Positions 28,781-41,507 of a stretch of DNA of 64,000 nt are shown here, piece by piece; the stretch's first letter is position 1; each line of letters begins with the position of its first letter. A program made the translations under genes and the position numbers. Location: contig NC_135372.1 in NCBI RefSeq assembly GCF_049243985.1, positions 27,622,818 to 27,686,817 on the forward strand. Reading direction: 5' to 3'. The notes beneath the pieces were generated by a model. The model had not been told where the DNA came from and searched no databases. It saw only the letters and a list, made by a program, of their open reading frames with translations. This DNA is from Paroedura picta. Lineage: Eukaryota; Chordata; Lepidosauria; Squamata; Gekkonidae.

Positions 28781-31700
28781 GTCCCTTGAGAAGCAAAAAC
28801 GGGAGGAAACTAAAGCCAGCTTTCAAAAGATTTCAGTAATAAAAAAGACTCAATTAGGAAATCGAAGGAAGACCTTCTAACCAACAAGGAATATAAACAA
28901 ATAACCAAGGCTTGCAAGGAGAGTGTTAGAAAAGCTATGAGCTTTAATAATGAATCTGATTATTCCTACCTAAATGCAGAACTTTCCATCTATCACTACC
29001 GAAATTCATTTTATTCATTTTAGCCCAGTTTTCTAGCCTGTTAAGATCATCCTGTATCCTGGTTCTGTCTTCTGCTGTGTTTGATACCCCTCTATTCCAT
29101 CATCTATAGATATGTTGAACAACACAGGGCCCAGGACAGATCCCTGAGACACTCCACTGGTCACTCCTCTGCAAGAAGACAACAAACAGGAAGAACCAGA
29201 AGTCCTAATAAAGGAAGGGGCCTATGATCTAATAGCCATTACAGAAACATCTTTAAACCGCCCGCGGCGCCGCGGGCGCCACGGACTAAATAAAAGAGTA
29301 AGGGCTGGTGGGGAGGAGTTAGGGCGGGCTCTGTCCGGGATAAAAACTCAGAGGAGCGAATCAGGAGCCGTGAAGCGGCTCCTGATTCGTTCCTCTGAGT
29401 GGCACTTGAGGGCCGAGTGGCCCATCTCGAGGACAGCCCACCACCAACTCCACACTCCGGCCGACCCGGCATCCTTCCCGGGTGGCTGCCGCCAAGGAGC
29501 ATTGCCCCACGGCCCACGACTTCCGCGAACAGCTTTCCCCTCCGCCAACCGCCTCCCGCCACCACAGCTGTGCCGCCATCCCCGCGGCCCGCAACATGGC
29601 CGCCCACCTCAGGCCTGCCCGCACTACGACCTCCAGGAACCTCCTGCCGGCTGAGGAGCCGCTGCCGCCGCCGCTGCCGCCACACAAAGGTAGGCCGCTT
29701 CCCCGCCATGCGACCCCGGACCCGCCAACACGTTCCGCGCTCCGCCAGAGGCCCACGGACGACGACGCCACCCTCGCTGGCCCGCGCCACATCGTCCAGC
29801 CCTACCTCTCGACAGGACGCGCCCCGACGCCAGTGCAATCTAGCGCCCATTTTATGGTAAGTAAAATGGGCTTTAAATCTAGTGGTGGAATAACTCTCAC
29901 AACTGGAATAATAGGACTGAGAGGTACAATTTAAAAGGGATAGACAAATAAAGAAGGGCGAGGAGTAATACTATATGTTAAGAATGTATATAGTGAGGAA
30001 ATATATGTCTGAGCATGAGAGTTTAGCTGAGAGTTTGGGTAAAAATAAACAGAGTAGGAAATAATGAACCACCAGGGGGTGCTATAGACCACCAGGCCAG
30101 GCAGAGGACTTGGATGAGATGCTTCTAAACCAGATTACAAAGTTCTCAGAGAGACAGGACCTGGTGGTCATGGGAGATTTCAATTGCCCAGATGTCTGTT
30201 GGAAGACCAGCACTGCTAAAAATGAAAAGTCCAATAAATTCTTGACTTGTCTTGCTGACATCTTCATTTTCCAGCAAATGGAAGGGGCAACCAGGGGGGG
30301 TCTGTGGTTTCAGATTTCATTCTTACCAATAGGGAAGAACTGGGTGCACTTGGTAGTAGTGACCTTGAGATTTTGGACTTTATGATCTTGGGGAAGAGAA
30401 AAGCTGTATGTTGTCCACATACAGGCTGCACTTCAGGTGAGCCAATTTTAACAAACTTAAAAGTTATGTTGGGTAGAATCCCATCGTCAGAAAAACTTAA
30501 GGAGATGGAAGTCCAAGAAGGTTGAGAGTTTCTTAAAAGTGAAATACTGAAGGCACAATTGCAGACAATTCCATTGAGAAGGACAACTGGACGGGACCTA
30601 AAGAAACCAGGCTGGCTCCATAAACAGTTTTCAAAAGAATTGTATAATTAAAAAAGACTCATTTAGGAAATGGAAGGAGGACCTAATAAACAAATAACCA
30701 ATGCTTGTAGGGAGAGTGTTAGAAAAGCTAAAGCTCTGTATGAGCTTAGGCTACCAAGAAATGCTAAAAAGAACAAGAAAGGGTTCTTTAGTTATATTTA
30801 AGGTAAGAAAAAGAATAGGGACATGGTGGGACCATTGCAGGGACCAGAAAATGACATTGTTAACAGGTGATGAAGAGAGGGCAGAATTGCTCAATTCCTA
30901 CTTCTCCGCAGTCTTCTCTTGAAAGGGGAATCATGCTCAACATGGCAAAATCATTTCATGTGATGAGGGATGGGAGTTGTGGCCTAGGGTCACTGTAGGG
31001 GTAGTCCGTAAACGCCTAGCTTCTTTAAAACCTTCTGGGCCAGATGAATTGCATCCAAGAGTACTAAAAGAATTTGCAGATGTGAGTTCTGAGTGTCCAT
31101 TATTTTCGGCAATTCTTGGAGAACAGGTGGAAGAGCCAGAAGATTGGAGGAGGTTAAATGTCCCCATCTTCAAGAAGGGGAAAAAGGAGGATCTGGGTAA
31201 CTACCAACCTGTCAGCTTGACGTCTAGAGCTGGCAAAATTTCAGAACAAATCACCATTCAGTCCTTGAGCAGCTAAAGTGGATGGCCTCAATTACTACAA
31301 GTCAGCATGGTGTTTTCAAGAACAAGTCACGTCGGACTAACCTTATCTCTTTCTTGAGAAAGTGACTACCTTGCTGGATCAGGGGAATGCTGTGGACATT
31401 GTTCACCTTGATTTCAGTAAGGCTTTTGATAAGGGCCCCCATGATATTCTTGTTGGCAAGTTGATAAAATGCGATATGGATCCCATTACTGTTAGGTGGA
31501 TCGAGAACTGGTTGACAGACCACACCCACAGGGTGCTTGTAAATAGTTCGTCATCATCTTGTGTAAGAGCAATAAGTGGAGTGCCTCAGGGATCTGTCCT
31601 GGGCCCTGTTTTGTTCAACATATTCATAAATGATTTGGGTGAAGGAACAGAGGAGGTGCTTAATAAATTTGCAAATGATCATAAACTGGGAGGGGTAGCA

Positions 31701-32335
31701 AACAGATCTTGACAGGCTGGAAAACTGGTCTAATATGAATAACATTTTGCATTTAGGTACAAAAATAACAAATGTATCTCTATAGGATGGGTGATTTTTG
31801 TCTTGACAGTACTATGTGTGAAAAGGATCTTGGGGTCTTAGTAGACCATACACTGAACATAGGTCAGCATGTGTGACTCAGTAGCTAAAAGGCAAATGGG
31901 ATTTGGGACTCTAGTAATAATAGTGTCACACAAGGTGATGTTACCGCTTTACTCCGCTCTGGTAAGGACTCACTTGGAGTACGGGGTCGTATGAGGAAAG
32001 GCTGAGGGAGCTTGGTCTGTTTAGCCTGGAGAGGAGGCCACTAAGAGGTGATAGGATAACCATCTTCAAATACTTGAAGGGCTGTCATATAGAAGATGGA
32101 GCAGAGTTGTTTTCTGTTGCCCCAGAGGGTCGGACCAGAACCAGTGGGCTGAAATTAATTCAAAAGAATTTTCCATTAAACATCTGGAAGAAGTTCCTGA
32201 TATCACGGTTCCTAAGCGGAACAGGCTTCCTCGGGAGGTGGTGAGTTCTACTTCTTTGGAAGTTTTTAAGCAGAGGCTGGATTGGACGGAAATGCTGATT
32301 TTATGAACTTAGGCAGACTGTGAGTGGGTGGGCAG
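28780..32335 (+). mobile_element. CR1 LINE copy interrupted by a Helitron
   Basis: Plus-strand CR1 pieces flank a reversed CR1 scrap (28955-29165) and the Helitron at 29250-29882. Beyond it are endonuclease ([13 protein letters not shown]), reverse-transcriptase ([34 protein letters not shown]) and 3' end. The polymerase YADD box reads FAND here and frames are broken, so it is inactive. Confidence 0.88.
29250..29882 (+). mobile_element. Non-autonomous Helitron inserted in CR1
   Basis: Starts TCTTTAAACCGCCC and ends CTAG, preceded about 12 bases upstream by a hairpin CCCATTTTA...TAAAATGGG. It lies exactly between A and T of a CR1 copy, whose sequence reads on as ACA|TGGTGGAATAA. These are the defining Helitron marks. 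633 bp, CpG-rich, no helicase coding. Confidence 0.93.
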
Positions 32336-32757
32336 GAAGGGATGTGCCACTGTTTGTCTCTTGTGGCCCTTCCTTGCAAACCCAGGGAAAATTTGTGCCA
32401 CTGGGCATGAGGTCCACAAACCTCGCAGGCAGTTTCTTTTTTATAATGAAACAGAACAAAGAGAAAGAAAAACACAACTAAGGTTGTGGGATAACATTTT
32501 CTTGGGCAGCCTTGTAACCTGTCTTCACCAGGGCTCTTTCTCACATTTTCCAATGCTGCCCTCTCAATGCACCCGTGCAGTCATTTGCAACTGGATTTTC
32601 CCGAGTAAAACAGGAATATCCATATGCAAACAACTGCTATACCCAGTGCAGCTGAATGTAGCCTAAGTCACACAATAAGCCACAAAAAAAGGAGTAAACT
32701 CCTTGATAGGAATAAAATCCTATATCATCTAAAATAGAACAATTATCTTCTTTTCCG

Positions 32758-34632
32758 TCTTAATAAAACAGTAAGGGGTGTTGGGGTGGGCTCAGTCCGT
32801 GATGAGGAAGGGCAACAATTGGTCCCATGGCCCTGGACTGACAAGCGGAGGGGCCAATCGGAAGGCGTGAAGCGCCTTCCGATTGGCCCCTTACCAGGAC
32901 AGACCAAAATTCCATCCAGCCAGGGGCAATCTGGAGAAATGCCTGCCAGTCAGCTCCTGACCACCAAAGGGAGAGGAGGTCAGAAGGGCTGCCAAGGGGG
33001 GTGAAAACAGAGGCTGCGCCAAGCCCTTTTCACCCCAAGGCTGTCCTAACTGTCATGTCCAACTGTAAATTGCCTCAGAACCCTGACAGAGCTGGCAGGA
33101 GCCTGGAGAGTGCACTCCCCCCTTCCCTTCAGGCCTGCTGCGAAGGAGCCTCTGACAGCCCCTGACTGAGGGGAGGGAGGCCTTTCCAAGAGCAACGCAG
33201 GGGAGCCTGAGGGCCTTCCTTTTGAGGGAGGGGGGACTTTCCCCTTCTGCCTAACAGTTGCCTGACAGGGAGGCCACAGAAAAGCCCCTTCTCACTTAAA
33301 ATGCTGCTCTGGCCGGGGGTTAGACACAGCCAAGTCATGTGTCTTTCTTCTTTGCAACTCTCTGCAGATTTGAGGCCACTGCACAGCGTTATTCTGCAGA
33401 GGAAACTGGCTCCTTTTGTCTCCTGTTTCATCTGCACAACAACCCTGTGCAGAAGGCCTCAAGTCTTTCAATTCAACAACAACTTGTGTGGGAGGCCTTA
33501 AATGTTTCTTCTCTACCACAACCCTCTCCAAAGTAGCCCTTTCTGCCTGGGGAGCTGATCTTTATACTCTGCAGGTGAGCTGTAATTCCAGGAACTCTCC
33601 AGGCTCCACCTAGAGGTTAGCTACTCCTGGGTTGGAAATATTCCTGGAGGTTTGGAGGTGGGACTTCAAAATTGTACAATGACTCGGAGTCCAGCCTTCA
33701 AAGGAGCCATTTTTGCCTGCAGTTGGGAGGGAGTGGTGCAGGTGTGTCCCTCTTGGGCTATGGGCTATGTCCAGCCCTTACCATAAACTGTTTGTATTCT
33801 GTGGCGCAGACAGGCAGACCAGCATCAGTCCTGTGAGTCTGGAAAGTGCAGGAAGATCTAAATAAATACTTACAGCCTGAAACTGTAAATAGGGAGAGGA
33901 CGGGAAGATGCTTGGAAAATACTTTGAGACACCTGCGGCCTGTTGGGTCACTGTGGCCCATTCCCAGTTCTCTCAGACCTCTCACAACCCCACATACCTC
34001 ACAGGTTGACTATTGTGGAGAGACAAATGGAAAAGGTGTTTGTGAACCGCTTTGAGACTCCTTTGGGTAGTAAGCAATAGAGTACAAAAATCCATTCTTC
34101 TAAGGAGCAACCATGAAAGAAGCATGTTGGCACATAACATTTTATCAACAGTGAAAAAATGGAAAAGCAGGAACAGGGTGGACACCTGTGTACTGTGACT
34201 ACCCCATGTGTATTAGGGCAGAGGGGCATTTCGGTGTCTGTGGCCTAATTCACACAAGAAGGGAAATGATGCAGAAATGGGCGGAATTGGTTGCCATGTA
34301 ATCTTCCCCTAAGAAGAGTCTCCAGTCTGATTTTCCCTTCACATATCTGAGGACATGGCTCTGGAAAGCTCATCTGTAACCATTATGCCACAATTCCCAA
34401 CACTCCCACACTCCCAATTCTCCCACACTCAACAAACATTCCAAACCACAGGTTCTTGACACCCATATCTCCACACCCATGCCCTCATTTGCCACCATGC
34501 CACCGCAACCTCCCACACAACACACATGACAACCCCATGCCCTTACAGACTGGACAACTCCTCCCCTTCCTCTTCCCACTGCCAAGCTCTAGCGCCTGTT
34601 GTATTCTTGGAGACAACGGGCTTTGCCCCTAG
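32758..34632 (+). mobile_element. Possible long non-autonomous Helitron
   Basis: The left end resembles the other Helitrons (TCTTAATAAAACAGTAAGG). The right end has a hairpin around 34594-34620 and then CTTTGCCCCTAG followed by T, as in the unit ending at 60002. The preceding base is G, not the expected A. The interior holds a SINE tail and another repeat, so these could be ends of two elements. Confidence 0.5.
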
Positions 34633-34747
34633 TACTTTAATAAATACACATGATCTGTATATCCCCTCCTTTGTTTTGTTTAATTAGTTGCTGAATTTTG
34701 AGTTTTTCCCCTCTCCTGTATTTTTCCAATTAAAAAAATACATAAAA

Positions 34748-35025
34748 AGGTAAAGGTATCCCCTGTGCAAGCACCGAGTCATGTCTGACCCTTGGGGTGA
34801 CGCCCTCTAGCGTTTTCATGGCAGACTCAATACGGGGTGGTTTGCCAGTGCCTTCCCCAGTCATTACCATTTACCCCCCAGCAGCAAGCTGGGTACTCAT
34901 TTTACTGACCTCGGAAGGATGGAAGGCTGAGTCAACCTTGAGCCGGCTGCTGGGATTGAACTCCCAGCCTCATGGGCAAAGCTTTCAGACGGCTGCCTTA
35001 CCACTCTGCGCCACAAGATACAAAC
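34748..35025 (-). repeat. tRNA-derived SINE with Bov-B-type tail (Sauria-SINE-like)
   Basis: The minus strand starts GTGGCGCAGAGTGGTAAGG (A box), has GGGAGTTCAATCCC (B box), and ends GACATGACTCGGTGCTTGC. Other copies: 37400-37675, 40310-40587 and 56854-57136, all in the same orientation. The family name is from memory and tentative. Confidence 0.8.
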
Positions 35026-35206
35026 AATATAAATAAGAAAGCATTCAAAGATCAAAGTGAGATCGTTCTGATAAAAACTCCTATAGACTGAATGAATTTC
35101 AACCAAACAGTCTTCTTCCGTGGTCTCTAAAACACAAACGTGTAATTCTCTACAGGCCTTTTGGGTTTCGTCTGGCCAGTCATTTTATGCCAATATCTGG
35201 TTTAAT

Positions 35207-35342
35207 CAGGGGTAGTCAAACTGCAGCCCTCCAGATGTCCATGGACTACAATTCCCATGAGCCCCTGCCAGCTAATGCTGGCAGGGGCTCATGGGAATTG
35301 TAGTCCATGGACATCTGGAGGGCCGCAGTTTGACTACCCCTG
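35207..35342. mobile_element. hAT palindromic MITE
   Basis: 136-bp palindrome with CAGGGGTAG and CTACCCCTG ends. A clear 8-bp duplication is not visible at this copy. Confidence 0.88.
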
Positions 35343-36009
35343 ATCTAGATAAACTGTTGTGTCTCTAGGCACATTGAGGACTGCCACCCTCCGGGACTCT
35401 GCAGATCCGTTCCCCAGCAGGCAATGGCTGCTTTGGTGAGGGCATTCTATGGCCCTGCCCCAAACTGAGGCCCTACCTTTGCCACCTCCACCCTCCCCAA
35501 CCTCCAGGAACTGTTGGCCACCCCGCACTCCTTCCTAGACGAAAGTGTGGGATATAAATACGATGGGTGCCCCTAAACAAGGCAGCCCCATTGTACTATG
35601 GGCACAGTCTTCCAATCCAAACGAGATTTTCTTTTTTTTTTAAATCCACAGTTCCCATGCTCCAGCCTGGCTTTCTTCTCCTGGGCTTACAGGAACAGAA
35701 AGCAGTTTGGAAATTGTGCTGACAAGGAAAATGTGTGAATGTTAACTCTATGGGTGCCATTAAGGGCAGGGTTTAGTGCACCCCCAAGCAGAAGAGTAGA
35801 ATTTAATGGCACCCATCCAACCAACAGGAGGCTGCTGATCTTGGACCTGTTTGGAGAGGGGGAGGGGGCTTCCCAGGGGAATCCCCTCCGGCCTGCTTAG
35901 GTGCCGGCTTCAGCTTGCCTTGGGGTCCGCCTGGTCCTCCTTTGTAATAATATTCCTGCTTAGTCCCTTCTTCTGTTGGACCCTAGGAGGAAATTGCATG
36001 TTTTTTTAT

Positions 36010-36900
36010 CCCCAGGAAAGACGGACGTGCCCGAGATGAATCTGTACCGGGAGCACGTCGGCCTGGCCCTCACGCCGACCCTCTCCCCCGGAATCTCCCG
36101 CAGAAGGAGGCTCTCTGGCCGCCACCAGCCACCCCCAGTCCCCCCCCCCGTCTGCCCCCAGTCCCTCTTGCGCCCCACGCGCGGAAGGGGCCGACAGCCG
36201 TCCCCCCAAGCAAAGCCACCCGGGGATGGGCCAGGCGGGTGGTACCTGTAGGCTGGGCAGCCAGGCGCCGTTCCCGGTGGGCACTTCGAACAAGCCGCCA
36301 CCGCGGGCGACTCTTCCAGCAGCCGCGAGGAGGGCTACTCGGGAGGAGGAAGCGGCCCGGCCTGCGAGCGCCCTTTCCCCCGTCGAGGCCCTGCTTCCGC
36401 CTACGTGGGTGTTTTCAAAAAGAGAAACCGCACCGAAACCCGAGGGCAGGTCCGAGGGAGGGAAGGACAGGCAGCCAGGCAGGCGTTTCCCAAGCCCCCG
36501 TCGGACCTCGGAGGGCTGCCCGGGCGGACCCCGGAGACGGCGCCGAGGCGGGCCTGGCCGGGCAGGGAGGAGGGCGGCAGGCAGCCTTCCTCTTTCGATT
36601 TCCCCGGCGCGGCGACGGAGCCCTCCGCGGGGCGCGGAACAGCCGTCCAGGCTCAAAGCAACCCCCTCCCCTCGGCAGGGGCGCCGGATCGGCGGCTGGG
36701 AGGTTTGCCGGGTGGGACGGGGGCGAGTCTCGCTGGAGCCGCAGGGGGAAAGAGGACCGCCAAGGCCGACGGCGCGGCGGGCAGCGGCGAAGGAGCTCTC
36801 GGGCCCGACAGAGGCCTTTGGAACCGGCCCCGACGCCAAGCAGGACCCGCCTCCAGCACCCGGCAGAAATCTGTGCCCAGCCGCCTGCGTGTAGTTTCAA
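36010..36900 (-). promoter_or_regulatory. CpG island, candidate TICAM1 promoter
   Basis: About 0.9 kb of CpG-dense sequence, about 8 kb upstream of the TICAM1 coding exon and within the TICAM1-perilipin interval. Human TICAM1 has a non-coding first exon far upstream of its coding exon, so the position fits. A possible minus-strand donor (CAG|GTACC) lies near 36240. Long open frames here on both strands look like GC effects and match nothing I know. No hAT ends or Helitron ends were seen around it. Another promoter, or one driving an unrecognised plus-strand transcript, is possible. Confidence 0.4.
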
Positions 36901-37399
36901 GCCATTCCAGCAGGTCCTCTCCTCTGCAGCCAACGGGAACCGCTCCCTGTGCTTCTCCAAGGGACAGCTTTTTCCACACGTCTAGAGAGCCCTCCTGGCC
37001 CCTCTCAGCTTCCTCTTCTCGAGTCCCTCAGCCTTTCCTCATAGGGCTGTTGTGTCTCCCCAGTTCCCGGACCAGCCTCCTCATCTCCTCTGCACCCTCT
37101 CCTTTTTGACCATGCCCGTCCTTAAGTGAGGCCTCCAGAATGGCACGCAGGACTCCGGGTGATATGCAGCATTGGGACTATGACATCTTGTGATGTTGAA
37201 GTGATGCCTCTGTTGACCCAGCCCACAATTGCATTTGCCTTCTTTACCGTCACACCTTCTGCTCATATTTTGCTTACAGTCCACAAGGACCCCAAGGTCA
37301 CCTCCAGAAGTGTATCTCCCACCCAGTATGCATGCTTCTCATTTTTTGTGACCCAGATTTAGAGCTCTGTGATTCTCCTAATGGAATTTTTACAATATT

Positions 37400-37675
37400 A
37401 AAGGTATCCCCGGTGCAAGCACCGGGTCATGTCTGACCCTTGGGGTGACGCCCTCTAGCGTTTTCATGGCAGACTCAATACAGGGTAGTTTGCAAGTGCC
37501 TTCCTCAGTCATTACCATTTACCCCCCAGCAAGCAAGCTGGGGACTCATTTTACCAACCTTGGAAGGATGGAAGGCTGAGTCAACCTTGAGCCGGCTGCT
37601 GGGATTGAACTCCCAGCCTCATAGGCAGACAGCTTCAGGCAGCATTTCTGCTGCCTTACCACCCTGTGCCACAAG
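37400..37675 (-). repeat. Sauria-SINE-like element
   Basis: Same family and orientation as the copy at 34748, with a CCTTGGGGTGACGCCCTCTA block and tRNA-like boxes at the high-coordinate end. Confidence 0.8.
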
Positions 37676-37685
37676 AGGCTCTTAT

Positions 37686-38480
37686 TTAAAATATTATTTA
37701 TTAAATTTATATCCTGCCACTCCCAATGGGCCAGCTTGTGGCAGGTAACAGCATAAAAACCCACAACAATAAAATCCCATTAAAACCCCCAGTAAAACAT
37801 TGCAAAACATCACATGGCAGTAAAATCCCTTGCTCCCCATACCAGTACATCCACTCCTGGGGGGGACCTGCCAGATCTTCCTGCACTGGCCTCAACCATA
37901 AACCCAGTGGAAGAGCTCCATCTTACAGGCCCTATGGAAATTCAACGGCTCCCACAGGGCCCGCAGCTCTTCCGGTTCTGGGGGGGAGTCTATGCGGCCA
38001 TCCATAAGGTGATAGAGCTGGGTATCATCAGCATATTGATGACAGCCCTGGCCAAAGCTCCGGACCAACTGGATAAGAAGGCGCATAAAGATGTTGAAAA
38101 GGGTGGGGGAAAGTACTGCCCCCTGCAGAACTCCACAAGGGAGACTGCAGGAGCACAATAGCTCACTCCCCACCTCCACCCTCTGGGTCTGATTCCAGAG
38201 AAAGGAGCATAACCACCCAAGGGCTGTATCCCCATATCCTCGTCCCAGCGAGGCGGTGGACTAGTAACTTGTGGTCAACGACAATGAAGGTGGACGACAG
38301 ATCCAACATAACGGGTACAGCCAACCTGCCCTGATCCAGCTGGCGCCAGAGATCATCCATCAGAGTGACCAGGGCTGTCGCCACCTCATAGCCAAGATGG
38401 AAGCCAGACTGGTATAGATCAAGAGCCAATGTTTCTTCCAAGAATGCAAGGAGCTGGTCTGCTGCAGCCCTTTCAAGGGC
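37686..38480 (-). mobile_element. L2 LINE with internal deletion
   Basis: The minus strand encodes LDLSSTFIVVDHKLLVHRL and YADDTQLYHLMDG, then jumps to the C-terminal CKMELFHWVYG region and an L2 3' tail. The intervening C-terminal domain is deleted. Confidence 0.85.
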
Positions 38481-38549
38481 ATCTTCTCATTTATCCACTT
38501 TTCAATGTGTTCAAATCTTGCTGAACTCTTATCTTCTGGGAAAAAAATC

Positions 38550-38740
38550 ATAGAATCATAGTGTTGGAATGGGCCATGCAGGCCATCTAGTCCAACCCTC
38601 TGCTCAATGAAGGATCAGCCTCAAGTATCCAGAATAAGTCCAGGCACTGCTTGAAGACTACAAGTGACTGCTTGAAGACTACAATCTCCCCACCTCCTTT
38701 GGCAACCTATTCCACTGCTGTTCACTACTCATCCAAATTT
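38550..38740 (-). mobile_element. CR1 3' end fragment
   Basis: Minus-strand CR1 tail with TGATTCTATGA and GGACTAGATGG-type blocks, diverged. Confidence 0.75.
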
Positions 38741-38749
38741 GCTGCCACT

Positions 38750-39172
38750 TGCAAATTTTATGAGGAGCCCCTCCACCCCCTTGATGGTCGTACCCGGCCC
38801 GAAGGAAGCACGCCTAGTCTCGACCAGGGCCAGGGCTTTTTCGGTCCTGGGCCCTACCTGGTGGAATGAGCTCCCGGGTGATCTGCGGGCAACTGCGGGA
38901 TTTGTCAGCTTTCCGCAGGGCCTGTAAAACGGAGCTCTTCCACCAGGTCTATGGTTGAGGCTGGGGTCAGCGAATCAGGGACATCGCTCCCCCCCAGGAG
39001 TTGGAGTGTACTCCCCTATCCTTTCCACCTCTTTGATAATTGAGGGAGGGATGGGATTTTTAGCTGTCATGTTAATAGATTGATGTTTTAATGGGAATTT
39101 TAATGGGGTTAGTTGTTGTGACCCGCCTCAAGCCTTTTGGGAGAGGCAGGAAATCTAATAATAATAATAATG
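38750..39172 (+). mobile_element. L2 3' end
   Basis: Plus strand encodes WWNELPG-type residues, then the L2 3' untranslated tail GACCCGCCTCAAGCC ending in TAATAATAAT. Confidence 0.85.
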
Positions 39173-39186
39173 GCCAAAGAGCCTCC

Positions 39187-39660
39187 CATAGAATCATAGA
39201 GTTGGAAGGGACCTCATCTAGCCCAACCCCCTGCACTATGCAGGACACTCACATCCCAATCACTCATCTACTGTAACCTGCTACCCCTTTGCCTTCACAG
39301 AATCAGCGTCTCCGTTAGATGGCTATCTAGCCTTTGTTTAAAAATTTCTAAAGATGGAGAACCCACCACCTCCTGAGGAAGCCTGCTCCACTGAGAAACC
39401 GCTCTGACTGTCAGGAACTTCTTCCAGGTGTTTAGATGGAATTTCTTTTGAATTAATTTCATCACATTCATTCCGGTCTGTCCCTCTGCTCCATCCTCCA
39501 TATGGCACCCTTTTAAATACTTGAAGATGGTTATCAGATCCCCTCTCAGTCATCTCCTCTCCAGGCTAAACAGACCAAGCTCCCCCAACCTTTCTTCATA
39601 TGTCTTGGTCTCCAAACCCCTCACCATCTTTGTTGCCCTCCTCTGACAGGGATAATCCCC
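39187..39660 (-). mobile_element. CR1 3' end
   Basis: A well-preserved minus-strand CR1 terminus with ATAGAATCATAGAGTTGGAA at the low-coordinate side and the AGCCTGGAGAGGAGATGACT coding region. Confidence 0.9.
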
Positions 39661-40309
39661 TCATATACTTTGGTGGAGTTCTTGCTCATTACCCCTATCG
39701 CTCAGTCACCAAGAACTTGCTAATTTCCCAATCTAATATTCAGGAGACAAGTCTATTTTCGGTAACAATGGTCTCTGTTTCAATGTAATACCAACTTTGG
39801 GCTCATCTTTTGCGTGACCACTTCCTCGGTTTTTTACAGTGATCAGGAAACATTTTCTGATCAGCCAAAGAGGGAATCTTTTTCCTGTGCACATTGGTGA
39901 GGGCAGGCACTGGCTTTCCGTGCCTCCCCTCCCTGATATAAACCAGCAGCCAGCTCTTTAAACATCAGGGAGGACAGGCACAGAGTGTGGTGGTTCTCTG
40001 GTTCTCTGCTCTGAGGGGAACCTGTGTGGGGGACCATAGCAGACCAGCTGTTTGACATGCCCTTTAAATGCCTCCCTCCATTTTCTCAGGCAGCAGAGAC
40101 TCCACTGCCTGAGAAAGTGAGGGGGGAGCCATTTAAAGGGTGTGCCAAGCAGGGATCGGGGAGAATGACATATCCAACCTGCCTCCGCTCTCCCCGAGCC
40201 TTCTGGGCCAGCTGCCAGTGGGGATCAGAGAGAGCAAGAGCAGGGTGGACATGCCCACTCTGCCCCTGCTCTCCCTGAGAGCCCCTGCTCTCCCTTTAAA
40301 CCTTATAAG

Positions 40310-40587
40310 GTAAAGGTAAAGGTTTCCCCTGTGCAAGCACCGAGTCATGTCTGACCCTTGGGGTGACGCCCTCTAGCGTTTTCATGGCAGACTCAATATG
40401 GGGTGGTTTGCCAGTGCCTTCCCCAGTCATTACCGTTTACCCCCCAGCAAGCTGGGTACTCATTTTACCGACCTCGGAAGGATGGAAGGCTGAGTCAACC
40501 TTGAGCCGGCTGCTGGGATTGAACTCCCAGCCTCATGGGCAAAGCTTTCAGACGGCTGCCTTACCACTCTGCGCCACAAGAGGCTCT
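40310..40587 (-). repeat. Sauria-SINE-like element
   Basis: Nearly identical to the copy at 34748, so fairly young. Ends with GGTAAAGGT-type tail repeats. Confidence 0.85.
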
Positions 40588-40647
40588 CCTTAAACCTTAT
40601 AGGAAGTGCCAAATTGATTCAGGTACTTGTCGGACTATCTGATACAT

Positions 40648-40831
40648 CAGGGGTAGTCAAACTGCGGCCCTCCAGATGTATATGGACTACAATTCCCAGA
40701 AGCCCCTGCCAGCGAATGCTGGCAGGGGCTTCTGGGAATTGTAGTCCATGGACATCTGGAGGGCCGCAGTTTGACTAGCCTCCGGGGAGGGCGGTATATA
40801 AGTATGATAAATAAATAAATAAATACCCCTG
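40648..40831. mobile_element. hAT palindromic MITE interrupted by a short L2 tail
   Basis: The palindromic MITE is flanked by TGATACAT on both sides. Its right terminal repeat is split by a 48-bp piece at 40778-40825 that reads as an L2-type 3' tail ending in AAATA repeats. The outer CCCCTG resumes directly afterwards. Confidence 0.9.
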
Positions 40832-41308
40832 TGATACATGGTCCTTTTCAGGCTATCTATTTGGCACATTGTTCAGTTGCACAAGGTTCAATCCCTGGCA
40901 TCTCTGGTTAGAAGGACCACGTGGTAGGTGATGAAAAGAAACTTTACTTGAGACCTTGGAAAGCAGCTGCCAATCTGAGTAGACAGATCCAAGGATCTGA
41001 TTCAGCATCAGGCAGTTTCATATGTGTGTTCATGTAGCTTATGGAAGTACAGTGCCTTCTGAGATATCTCCTGGCTTTGCTCAGTCAAGGTCCTTCCATT
41101 TTCCACCCCTACCCCACTCTTACTGCCCAGAATGTCCTTCCAGGAAAATACACACTGCCACCTTTGCATTTCACACCCACTTTTAAAATCCTGCCTCTGA
41201 AACCCAGCTTTTTGAAAGCCTGCAATTCCTCAATCGTCATCACCACCGTATTCACAAAAATTTCTGCAGCTGTCAGGATCACAATCTTTATTTTGTTCCA
41301 AAGAGAGA

Positions 41309-41383
41309 GAGAGAGAGAGAGAGAAAAGGAAGGAAGGAAGGAAGGAAGGAAGGAAGGAAGGAAGGAAGGAAGGAAGGAAGGAA

Positions 41384-41424
<41 letters not shown>

Positions 41425-41507
41425 GAAGAAAGAAAGGAAGAAAGGAAGAAAGGAAGAAAGGAAGAAAGGAAGAAAGGAAGAAAGGAAGAAAGGAAGAAAG
41501 GAAGAAA

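Noticed and set aside
29239-29860. 203- and 153-residue Arg/Pro-rich frames
   Set aside because: Inside a non-autonomous Helitron; composition-driven.
34748-35025. Functional tRNA gene suggested by A and B boxes
   Set aside because: Part of a multi-copy SINE with a long non-tRNA body; no proper cloverleaf.
36006-36839. 277-residue minus-strand frame in the CpG island
   Set aside because: Low-complexity Pro/Arg/Gly/Ser composition on several frames at once, with no domain and no clear splice context.
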